DNA from: GCA-2718845 sp913041905
GTDB lineage: Bacteria > Pseudomonadota > Gammaproteobacteria > GCA-002705445 > GCA-002716945
DNA: 5,273 nucleotides
Direction: 5' to 3'
Assembly: GCA_913041905.1 (NCBI GenBank)
Contig: CAJWJQ010000051.1
Coordinates: forward strand, 1-5,273
Position numbers and translations under genes: made by a program. Positions 1-5,023 of the stretch are shown piece after piece. Numbering within the stretch: the first letter of the stretch is position 1; every line of letters begins with the position of its first letter. The notes under the pieces were generated by a model, which worked only from the letters and a program-made list of their open reading frames with translations, was not told the origin of the DNA and ran no database searches.

Positions 1-1055
1 AATCCAAGAAAAAAAACTACAGCCATAACAAATAATATTAGTCCGTAAGGACCAAAACCTAAACTTACTAGTCCTGTTTCAATTAATTCATCCCCTCCAC
101 ATAGTCTTAATACTAAAGCAAATATAGTAGCGCCAACAAAAATGGCAAAAATATAAGCTGATACGTTCATGGTATTCATCACTACTTCTTTTAAAATTTT
201 AAAATTGAGTTTTTTATTTAATAAAGCAATAAGAACTGCACCTAAAGCACCTACACCAGAGGCTTCTGTGACTGTAGCTATTCCCATAAATATTGATCCA
301 AGCACAGCTAGTATTAAACCTGCAGGAGGAATGATATCTAATAAGACTTGAACTAAATCTTTTAATTCAATTGTTTTATGATCACGTGCCAGAGGTGCTT
401 TATCTGGATATAAATTACAGAAAATAAGGATATAGGTAACATAAAGAAAACCTAAAATGAGACCAGGAAATACTGCTCCCATAAATAAATCAAGTACCGA
501 TACTCCTAATTGATCACCCATTATAACCAACATAATGGAAGGTGGAATTAGAATACCAAGACATCCTGAAGCCGCTACAGTTCCTAGTGCTAGAGGTCTA
601 TCATATTTTTGATTGAGCATAATTGGTAAAGACATAAGACCTAACATCACCACAGAGGCGCCAATAATACCTGTGGATGCAGCAAGAATAATACCAATCA
701 ATGTAACCGTTATTGATAATCCTCCTCTAACTTTACCAAAAAGTTTTTGCATAGAACGCATCATATTTTCTGCTAAACCAGATTTATCTAACATGAGACC
801 CATAAAAATAAACATAGGCAATGCAATTAAGACCCAGTTGTCCATGATGCCAAATATTCTGCCAACCAGCATATTTAGAGTATTGTAATCAATACCTGTC
901 ATCGTCCAATAAAAGCTATCAGTAAGATAAGCTACACCACTAAAAATAATACCTACTCCAGCTAAAACAAAAGCAACTGGAAAACCTGTAAAAAGTAAAG
1001 CAATAAAGGTAATAAACATACCTATGACAAGATAATTCTCTGGTACAAATTCCAT
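1..1055 (-). CDS. dctM: TRAP transporter large permease subunit, DctM family (3' end outside window)
   Basis: This is the large membrane subunit that carries the solute across the inner membrane, driven by an ion gradient and fed by the periplasmic binding protein. The frame is open for 351 codons with no stop and leaves the window at base 1. The family is usually about 430 residues or more, so roughly the last 80-110 residues are missing. Visible family marks are the glycine/serine-rich segment at residues 125-134 (AASTGIIGAS), GILIPPS at 167-173 after the YDRPLALGTVAASG stretch, and TVTEASGVGALGA around E264. Long hydrophobic segments alternate with short polar links throughout, as expected for a multi-spanning protein. 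The ATG lies 8 bp after the dctQ stop with a ribosome binding site in between, so the two are co-transcribed and probably translationally coupled. The substrate cannot be read from this subunit. Family assignment is secure. Confidence 0.95.
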   Translation of the reverse strand, partial: MEFVPENYLVIGMFITFIALLFTGFPVAFVLAGVGIIFSGVAYLTDSFYWTMTGIDYNTLNMLVGRIFGIMDNWVLIALPMFIFMGLMLDKSGLAENMMRSMQKLFGKVRGGLSITVTLIGIILAASTGIIGASVVMLGLMSLPIMLNQKYDRPLALGTVAASGCLGILIPPSIMLVIMGDQLGVSVLDLFMGAVFPGLILGFLYVTYILIFCNLYPDKAPLARDHKTIELKDLVQVLLDIIPPAGLILAVLGSIFMGIATVTEASGVGALGAVLIALLNKKLNFKILKEVVMNTMNVSAYIFAIFVGATIFALVLRLCGGDELIETGLVSLGFGPYGLILFVMAVVFFLG

Positions 1056-1060
1056 ATTAA

Positions 1061-1065
1061 TTCCT
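1061..1065 (-). promoter_or_regulatory. Ribosome binding site of dctM, overlapping the dctQ stop
   Basis: On the minus strand AGGAA lies 5 nt before the dctM ATG (1055-1053), and its first two bases are the last two of the dctQ TAG stop codon (1066-1064). Ribosomes ending on dctQ are thus placed directly on the dctM start, which fits stoichiometric synthesis of the two membrane subunits. Confidence 0.7.
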
Positions 1066-1684
1066 AATCTTTATCATTTGTTTGGTTGTTAAATTGTGGC
1101 TTAAATAATTTGACCAACATGGACACTCTTCCAGATATATAATCTTTAGGTTCTCTATTTAAATATAACAATGATATAATTTCTTCTATCAATCTTGCTA
1201 ATGCAGCAATCATCATTAATATCATTGTAAGAGGAATAACTGATTTAATAATCCATCTATTTGGAAGTCCTGTTGGATTTTGTGACCCTTCATCATTACT
1301 ATACGATCTAGCAAGCCAGTCAAAACTATGATCCAACAGTATTATGAGAACGGGAAATAAAAGAAAAAGAATGCCAAGAATTTCAAATATATGTTGTGTT
1401 TTTTTTGGTAGATTAATGTGAATAAGATCAACGCGAATATGTGAATCTGTTGTCATCGCATAAGCCATTCCAAACATAAACGCAATACAGTAAAGATGCC
1501 ACATCAATTCTTCTAAAGGAACAAGTCCTCTATGAAAACCATAACGCAATATAACTTGTAAAAGAATAATAAATATCAAAACAACATTCAGCCAAGCTGT
1601 CGTTTCAGCAATTCGTTGAACAAATTTATTTAGATAAGAAACTATAGGAATGTTAAATTTTTTGTTTTGATTCGTGTTAGACAT
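1064..1684 (-). CDS. dctQ: TRAP transporter small permease subunit, DctQ family
   Basis: This is the small inner-membrane subunit that pairs with DctM and is needed for transport. The 206 residues contain four hydrophobic segments at about 29-49, 60-78, 98-118 and 145-165, the normal DctQ topology. Diagnostic motifs are the charged DSHIRVDLI at 80-88 after segment 2, the EELMWH entry to segment 2 (E58, E59), and the GLPNRWIIKSVIP run at 139-151 leading into segment 4. The start is well fixed: an in-frame TAG lies immediately before the ATG, so no longer protein is possible. There is no clear Shine-Dalgarno sequence before this start, unlike dctP and dctM, so initiation may be weak. The polar C-terminal tail (about 176-206) is probably cytoplasmic. 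The gene lies between dctP (128-bp gap with a hairpin) and dctM (8-bp gap). Confidence 0.94.
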   Translation of the reverse strand: MSNTNQNKKFNIPIVSYLNKFVQRIAETTAWLNVVLIFIILLQVILRYGFHRGLVPLEELMWHLYCIAFMFGMAYAMTTDSHIRVDLIHINLPKKTQHIFEILGILFLLFPVLIILLDHSFDWLARSYSNDEGSQNPTGLPNRWIIKSVIPLTMILMMIAALARLIEEIISLLYLNREPKDYISGRVSMLVKLFKPQFNNQTNDKD

Positions 1685-1751
1685 CTATTGAATAAAATTT
1701 ATAATTAATAACTAAGTTATATGCTCCATCAACAAAAATTGATAATGATAA

Positions 1752-1781
1752 ATCATGGCGAAATATTTATTTCGCCATGAT
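1752..1781 (-). promoter_or_regulatory. Intercistronic hairpin between dctP and dctQ
   Basis: This is a perfect inverted repeat: 13-bp arms (1752-1764 and 1769-1781) around a 4-nt loop (1765-1768), containing ATGGCG/CGCCAT. In the minus-strand transcript it forms a stable stem 31 nt after the dctP stop. The RNA after it is U-rich but has no clean run (TTATCATTATC), so it looks like a partial terminator or a 3'-end protector rather than a full stop. Such a structure between binding-protein and membrane-protein genes commonly leaves more message for the binding protein. That role is inferred here. Confidence 0.65.
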
Positions 1782-1810
1782 AATTAGATTACAGGAGTAA
1801 ACCTAATTAT
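1780..1810 (-). repeat. Weak second inverted repeat just after the dctP stop
   Basis: Eight-bp arms (1780-1787 ATAATTAG; 1803-1810 CTAATTAT) flank a 15-nt loop. The stem has a single G-C pair and shares two bases with the strong hairpin next to it, so the two would compete slightly. It may be chance in A+T-rich DNA. Confidence 0.2.
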
Positions 1811-1812
1811 AA

Positions 1813-2901
1813 TTAATCGCGTGAAGTTCCTGGTCGAGGCAAATAAGCCCACTCATTCCAGATTGCATAGTCCGCACGGAAAGTTTGAAGATCATCCCAA
1901 ATTACTTTGAATTGAGGATCTGCTGCACTCATTTCTGCAACAATTTCTAACCAAGCAGCTTCAAATGTATCTAACATTTCTGGAGACCAGTACTTATTTA
2001 CAGTTCCAGCAGCTTCGTTTTCTTTCATCGCTTCAAACTGAATTGCCTCACCATAAGATAATCCTTCAGTCATCGCAGCCTTACAAGTAAGTTCTACTAT
2101 TTGCTGTTGAGTTTCTGTCATAGTTTTCCAAGTATCACCGTTAATGATTAAATCAAACAATGTAGCAGGTTGATGCCAGCCAGGAAAATAGTTGTATTTA
2201 AGAACTTTATTGATACCTAATCGTCTATCAATTGCAGGCATAGAAAATTCAGTTGCATCAATAGCTCCTTTTTCTAGAGCTGGTACAATTTCACCTCCTG
2301 GAAGTTGAGACGTAGATACACCTAATTTTTCCATTACAAGTGCACCAAGTCCAAAGAAACGCATACGAAGACCTGCTAGATCTGCAGGACTATTAATTTC
2401 TTTAGTAAACCATCCTGATGTCTCTGGAGCAATAATACCACAAGGGATAGAATGCACATTAAAACCAGCGTCATCATATAATCCCTGCCAAAGAGCTCTA
2501 CCATTACCATGATAAATCCAAGCCATAAATTCTGGGGCATCAGGTCCGAAAGGAACTGCTGATAGAATGCCACCTTTGTCTCCTAATTGTCCTCTAAGAT
2601 AACCTGGTGTTACATAACCAGCATTAACAGAGCCCGTTGAAACAGATTCAAGAATTTCTTTTGGCGGAACTAATTTTCCAGGTTCATAAACTTTCATTGA
2701 AAGTGCATGACCACCCTTTAATCCTTTAGAAAGTTTGTTTAACTCAGTTTCTACCCATTTAGGAGTTGATCCTAAACTTGGAAGAGCTGTTGAAAACCAA
2801 ACAGGTACTTTAAGAAGAACCTTATCGGCATAACTTGGAGTAGCACCAATTAATACAAAAGATATAAGTGTAGCCAATCCAATAGATAGTAATTTTTTCA
2901 T
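1813..2901 (-). CDS. dctP: TRAP transporter periplasmic substrate-binding protein, DctP family (TakP-like branch)
   Basis: This protein captures the solute in the periplasm and delivers it to DctQM. Residues 1-25 are a Sec signal peptide (two lysines, hydrophobic core, SYA cleavage site before D26), leaving a mature protein of about 337 residues, normal for the family. The ligand-site region shows SIPCGIIAPETSGWF (151-165), GLRMRFFGLG (177-186) with R179/R181, one of which should hold the substrate carboxylate, LPGGEIVPALEKGAIDATEF (200-219) and YFPGWHQP (238-245). These motifs place it in the branch related to the 2-keto-acid binder TakP and lactate binders rather than the classical C4-dicarboxylate or sialic-acid binders. 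Positions that in TakP-like proteins, as I recall them, read Q, W and E are E160, F219 and Q244 here, so the exact substrate is open. It is first in the operon, has a near-perfect ribosome binding site, and is probably the most abundant product. Confidence 0.95.
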   Translation of the reverse strand: MKKLLSIGLATLISFVLIGATPSYADKVLLKVPVWFSTALPSLGSTPKWVETELNKLSKGLKGGHALSMKVYEPGKLVPPKEILESVSTGSVNAGYVTPGYLRGQLGDKGGILSAVPFGPDAPEFMAWIYHGNGRALWQGLYDDAGFNVHSIPCGIIAPETSGWFTKEINSPADLAGLRMRFFGLGALVMEKLGVSTSQLPGGEIVPALEKGAIDATEFSMPAIDRRLGINKVLKYNYFPGWHQPATLFDLIINGDTWKTMTETQQQIVELTCKAAMTEGLSYGEAIQFEAMKENEAAGTVNKYWSPEMLDTFEAAWLEIVAEMSAADPQFKVIWDDLQTFRADYAIWNEWAYLPRPGTSRD

Positions 2902-2905
2902 TTAA

Positions 2906-2911
2906 CCTCCT
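2906..2911 (-). promoter_or_regulatory. Strong ribosome binding site of dctP
   Basis: AGGAGG (within AAAGGAGG, 2913-2906) lies 4 nt before the dctP ATG. It is the only full Shine-Dalgarno match in the window; dctQ, the regulator and the AEC gene have weak or none. It confirms the start that places the signal peptide at the N-terminus. Confidence 0.85.
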
Positions 2912-2945
2912 TTAATAAAATCCCTTTATTTTGATAAATAAACGA

Positions 2946-2974
2946 GATATATATTGGTAAAATATTTTTACCAA
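2946..2974 (-). promoter_or_regulatory. Predicted dctPQM promoter overlapping the operator
   Basis: On the minus strand TTGGTA (2974-2969) is followed after 17 bp by TATATC (2951-2946), a fair sigma-70-like pair (4 of 6 at the -35). A start near 2939 would give a leader of about 38 nt. The -35 and spacer coincide with palindrome copy 1, so a bound regulator would block polymerase. Promoter calls in such A+T-rich DNA are uncertain. Confidence 0.45.
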
Positions 2975-2998
2975 TACTGGTAAAATATTTTTACCAAT
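2952..2998. promoter_or_regulatory. Tandem palindromic operator, probable GntR-family binding sites
   Basis: A 21-bp direct repeat (2955-2975 and 2978-2998, period 23 bp) occurs twice, each copy itself a palindrome. Copy 1 has perfect 11-bp arms (2952-2962 TATTGGTAAAA; 2966-2976 TTTTACCAATA) around TAT. Copy 2 has 8-bp arms (2978-2985 TGGTAAAA; 2989-2996 TTTTACCA), also around TAT. The half-site TTGGT/ACCAA is the one recognised by PdhR and LldR, the regulators most like the adjacent GntR protein. The repeats lie between the divergent dctP and regulator genes, so they probably control both. The spacing within each palindrome (11 bp between TTGGT and ACCAA in copy 1) is wider than the 3 bp known for PdhR/LldR. 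The repeat is certain; its binding protein is inferred. Confidence 0.8.
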
Positions 2999-3019
2999 TG
3001 TACAAGTAAGAAATATTAA
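2991..3019 (+). promoter_or_regulatory. Possible promoter of the regulator/AEC operon
   Basis: TTTACC (2991-2996) and TATTAA (3014-3019) are 17 bp apart on the plus strand, 4 of 6 matches each. The -35 falls within palindrome copy 2, which would mirror the dctP promoter and allow autoregulation. This is weak evidence, since A+T-rich sequence yields many such matches. Confidence 0.25.
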
Positions 3020-3058
3020 TAGATTAAATAATATGTTTATAATAAAAGACTAAATAGT

Positions 3059-3835
3059 ATGGTTTTAAGCCAAATAGCAAATAAAGGTGTTTATTTTAGT
3101 GCTCTTCATCAGTTAGAAAAACTAATTGTTGAAGGTATATATAAGCCTAATGAAAAGCTTCCTTCAGAAAGAGATTTAGCAAAACAGTTAAATATTTCCC
3201 GACCCAATATACGTTTAGCTTTAAAAGAATTAGAAAAAAATAATTTACTAGTATCAAAAAGAGGTGAAGGAACTTTTGTAAATAATTTTCTAGGAGATGG
3301 AATAAATAAACCATTACTGTACCTTCTTTCTAAACACAGCAAACCGGCCATTGATTTTATGGAGTTTAGATATGCAGTAGAAGGTGAAGCAGCTTATCAA
3401 GCAGCAATTAGAGCTACCAAATATGATAAAGAAATTTTGGATATGTTAATGAAAAAAATGATTGAAGCCCATAAGCATGATGATCCTGATGAAGAAGCTA
3501 GGGCGGATATTTCTTTTCATATTGTTATTGCTGAATCTTCTCACAACATTCTTCAACTACATATTATGAAAAGTTTATTTTCTTTGTTAAATGAAGGAAT
3601 TTTTTTTAATCGTACTGTTTTATATTTTCGATCAGGAAACAGAGATTTATTACTTAAACATCACACTGAAATATATAATAATATTATTAAAGGTAATCCA
3701 GATAAAGCCAGAAAAGCCATGCAAGAACATATAAACTACGCTAAAAAAGGTATTATTGAGTTGGGAGAAATTAGCGAAAGAGAAAAAATTGCTAAACAGA
3801 GATTGCAAAAAATCAGACAAAAAAATAAATTTTAA
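3059..3835 (+). CDS. GntR-family transcriptional regulator, FadR subfamily (PdhR/LldR-like, FCD domain)
   Basis: This is a DNA-binding regulator of carboxylate metabolism or transport. Residues about 13-75 are the winged helix: GIYKPNEKLPSERDLAKQL (26-44), recognition helix SRPNIRLALKEL (47-58) and wing RGEGTF (68-73). Residues about 98-232 are the FCD ligand domain. MEFRYAVEGEAAYQAAIRAT (101-120) closely resembles the same region of E. coli PdhR. The four usual FCD metal ligands appear present as D150, H154, H202 and H224, so the effector is probably a small carboxylate bound through a metal. A basic tail (about 238-258, many K/R) extends past the domain. The ATG is the only reasonable start, with an in-frame TAA 30 bp upstream (3029-3031); its ribosome binding site is weak. 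The divergent TRAP operon and downstream carrier are the likely targets, along with its own gene. Pyruvate or lactate as effector is inference. Confidence 0.92.
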   Translation: MVLSQIANKGVYFSALHQLEKLIVEGIYKPNEKLPSERDLAKQLNISRPNIRLALKELEKNNLLVSKRGEGTFVNNFLGDGINKPLLYLLSKHSKPAIDFMEFRYAVEGEAAYQAAIRATKYDKEILDMLMKKMIEAHKHDDPDEEARADISFHIVIAESSHNILQLHIMKSLFSLLNEGIFFNRTVLYFRSGNRDLLLKHHTEIYNNIIKGNPDKARKAMQEHINYAKKGIIELGEISEREKIAKQRLQKIRQKNKF

Positions 3836-3861
3836 CAAATTTCAATATTGATACTCACAAA

Positions 3862-4791
3862 ATGTCTTTAGTTTTATCTATTACAATACCATTTTTTGCT
3901 ATTATATTTTTAGGTACGCTATTTAGAGCAAGAAATATTTTTGATGATAAATCCTCGAAAACATTAACAAAATTTGCATTTTTTGTCACCCTACCACCCT
4001 TTATTTTTTTAAATATATTAAAATCTTCTAATGATAATATTTTTCAATGGGATTTCATCATACGGTATGAAATTATTACCATTATAATTTTTTTATTATC
4101 GAATTTTCTTTCAAGAATATTTCTTAATTTTAAAAATAAAGAAGCTTCGCTTTTTTCTTTAAATTCTTCATACCCAAATTATGGGTATATGGGTATACCA
4201 CTATCTATATTAGCCTTTGGTGAAGAGGCAGCGTTACCAATTAGCATAATACTTTTTGCTGATACAATTGTTTTATTAACACTTACTTCTTTTTTTGCAC
4301 GAAATGATGATTCCAAATTCTATAAAAACTTTATTTTTATTTTAATCAATATGTTAAAAAATCCTCTTTTAGCTGCTGCTTTAATTGGTTTTATATTTGT
4401 TATTTTTCACATACCCGTTTATTCTCTTATATATAAAATATTAAATTTATTATCTCTAGCTGCTCCTCCTACTGCTTTGTTTGCTTTAGGTATTACACTT
4501 TGGAATAAAGTTGATAATAATTTTATACAATCCGTTTCTATTATTACAATTTTAAAACTTATTATTCATCCTTTACTAATATTTAGTATATTTTATTTTT
4601 TTCCTTCTGATATTTCTCCGTTATGGATAAAAGTGACCATTTTGTGTTCTTGTTTACCAGTAGCGGCAAATGTATTTGCAATGGCAGGATATTATGAAAC
4701 TTTTATTAAACAAACATCAAGCGCTGTGCTGGTTACAACAATTCTCTCAACTATTTCTGTTCCTATAATTCTTTATTTGTTATTATTTTAA
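3862..4791 (+). CDS. AEC-family transporter (auxin efflux carrier / malonate-malate permease type)
   Basis: This is an inner-membrane secondary carrier of the AEC family (Pfam Mem_trans type), whose bacterial members move small organic acids such as malate, malonate or lactate; the plant auxin name is historical. The 309 residues match the usual 300-320, with about ten hydrophobic segments in two halves. Family marks are SSYPNYGYMGIPLSILAFG (102-120), the NPLLAAALIG segment (167-176), LAAPPTALFALGITL (199-213) starting the second half, and LPVAANVFAMAGYY (265-278), the discontinuous-helix motif typical of the family. It begins 26 bp after the regulator stop on the same strand, so the two probably form one operon. 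No Shine-Dalgarno sequence precedes the ATG, suggesting low expression. Whether it imports or exports is not visible. Substrate overlap with the divergent TRAP system is inferred from shared control. Confidence 0.9.
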   Translation: MSLVLSITIPFFAIIFLGTLFRARNIFDDKSSKTLTKFAFFVTLPPFIFLNILKSSNDNIFQWDFIIRYEIITIIIFLLSNFLSRIFLNFKNKEASLFSLNSSYPNYGYMGIPLSILAFGEEAALPISIILFADTIVLLTLTSFFARNDDSKFYKNFIFILINMLKNPLLAAALIGFIFVIFHIPVYSLIYKILNLLSLAAPPTALFALGITLWNKVDNNFIQSVSIITILKLIIHPLLIFSIFYFFPSDISPLWIKVTILCSCLPVAANVFAMAGYYETFIKQTSSAVLVTTILSTISVPIILYLLLF

Positions 4792-4820
4792 TAACATCAA
4801 TTGGCTAAAATGTTATAAGT

Positions 4821-4896
4821 AAAATTTCTGAATGAATATAATTGCACTAATTTTATCTTTATTAATTAGTTTGAATTTGTATTCAGAAATTTTTTT
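4821..4896 (+). terminator. Long inverted repeat with T run, possible terminator of the regulator/AEC operon
   Basis: Perfect 13-bp arms (4821-4833 AAAATTTCTGAAT; 4881-4893 ATTCAGAAATTTT) enclose 47 nt, and the plus strand continues as an unbroken T7 run (4890-4896). An inner 7-bp stem (4846-4852 ACTAATT; 4864-4870 AATTAGT) would shorten the loop into a stacked structure. It begins 29 bp after the AEC stop. The stem is A+T-rich and the loop long for a Rho-independent terminator, so function is only probable. The inverted repeat itself is certain. Confidence 0.5.
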
Positions 4897-4904
4897 CAGA
4901 GTAT

Positions 4905-4918
4905 TTGATATAGATCAA
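4905..4918. promoter_or_regulatory. Perfect FNR/ANR/NnrR-type binding box
   Basis: TTGATATAGATCAA matches the TTGAT-N4-ATCAA consensus of the FNR/CRP family regulators that sense oxygen loss or nitric oxide and control denitrification genes. It is centred at 4911.5, between the AEC stop and the 3' end of nirK. nirK reads toward it, so it cannot be the nirK start promoter. A good plus-strand -10 lies at the right distance downstream. By my own rough estimate at about 68% A+T, such a match is expected about five times per million positions. Confidence 0.6.
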
Positions 4919-4939
4919 TTAGTTTTAAGTTTAATAGAT

Positions 4940-4945
4940 TACAAT
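4940..4945 (+). promoter_or_regulatory. Predicted -10 element of an FNR-type class II promoter
   Basis: TACAAT matches the TATAAT consensus at 5 of 6. A transcript starting near 4952-4953 would have the FNR-type box centred at about -41, the standard position for activation by this family, which explains the lack of a good -35. The exact start base is uncertain, as pyrimidines occupy 4951-4954. Confidence 0.45.
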
Positions 4946-4951
4946 TAATAC

Positions 4952-5022
4952 CTTAAACATTTAGTTTCTTCCTATAAGGTTAAAGATTTAACCCCCATCC
5001 TTATGGGGGTTAATTTTATTTA
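4952..5022 (+). ncRNA. Candidate FNR/NnrR-activated small RNA of about 70 nt
   Basis: This is a proposed transcript from the -10 at 4940-4945 to the T-rich end of the terminator after 5013. No plausible protein frame exists in it. The 5' part can fold with ACCTTA/TAAGGT arms (4950-4955, 4975-4980), of which about 4 pairs remain if transcription starts at 4952-4953. The loop exposes TTTCTTCCT (4965-4973), complementary to Shine-Dalgarno-like AGGAAG. The 3' part is the G+C-rich hairpin plus T-rich tail. This outline, a regulated promoter, an accessible pyrimidine-rich loop and an intrinsic terminator, is that of a base-pairing regulatory RNA such as the FNR-dependent FnrS of E. coli, though no sequence relation is claimed. 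The last bases overlap the nirK stop codon in antisense. The alternative is a chance box next to an ordinary terminator between convergent genes. Confidence 0.35.
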
Positions 5023-5023
5023 T
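4988..5023. terminator. Strong intrinsic terminator between convergent genes
   Basis: An 11-bp perfect stem (4988-4998 and 5003-5013) with five consecutive C-G pairs closes a CCTT loop, the most stable structure in the window. On the plus strand TTTTATTTAT follows directly (5014-5023). On the minus strand, where it begins 2 nt after the nirK stop, the following sequence (ATCTTTA) is less T-rich. It therefore suits plus-strand transcripts best but can serve nirK as well. Confidence 0.85.

Noticed and set aside
169..888. Plus-strand open frames of 60 and 91 codons (169-351, 613-888)
   Set aside because: Both are antisense to the continuous dctM frame, which has clear family motifs through these positions, and neither has a recognisable domain.
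1728..1743. ATCAA-N6-TTGAT, considered as a second FNR-type box
   Set aside because: The half-sites face outward and the spacing is wrong for FNR-family proteins (TTGAT-N4-ATCAA needed).
2376..2573. Minus-strand 65-codon frame inside dctP
   Set aside because: It overlaps the well-supported dctP frame on the same strand in another phase; its hydrophobic look is an effect of reading the frame shifted.
2925..2942. TTTATTT/AAATAAA stem in the dctP leader, considered as a riboswitch or attenuator
   Set aside because: It is a seven-bp all-A/T stem in a leader of about 38 nt, too short and weak for a riboswitch.
3033..3053. Six-codon frame (ATG to TAA) just before the regulator start, considered as a leader peptide
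   Set aside because: It has no ribosome binding site and no regulatory codon pattern; such short frames are expected by chance.
3109..3838. Minus-strand frames of 80 and 62 codons opposite the regulator
   Set aside because: They are complementary-strand shadows of the GntR gene, which has full domain support.
4791..4816. Seven-bp inverted repeat (ATAACAT/ATGTTAT) right after the AEC stop
   Set aside because: The arms hold one G-C pair, the loop is 12 nt and no T run follows; probably chance.
4869..4918. FNR-type box driving a minus-strand transcript (TACAAA near 4881-4876)
   Set aside because: The -10 is poorer, the product would only be antisense to the AEC 3' end with no clear terminator, and the plus-strand reading fits better.
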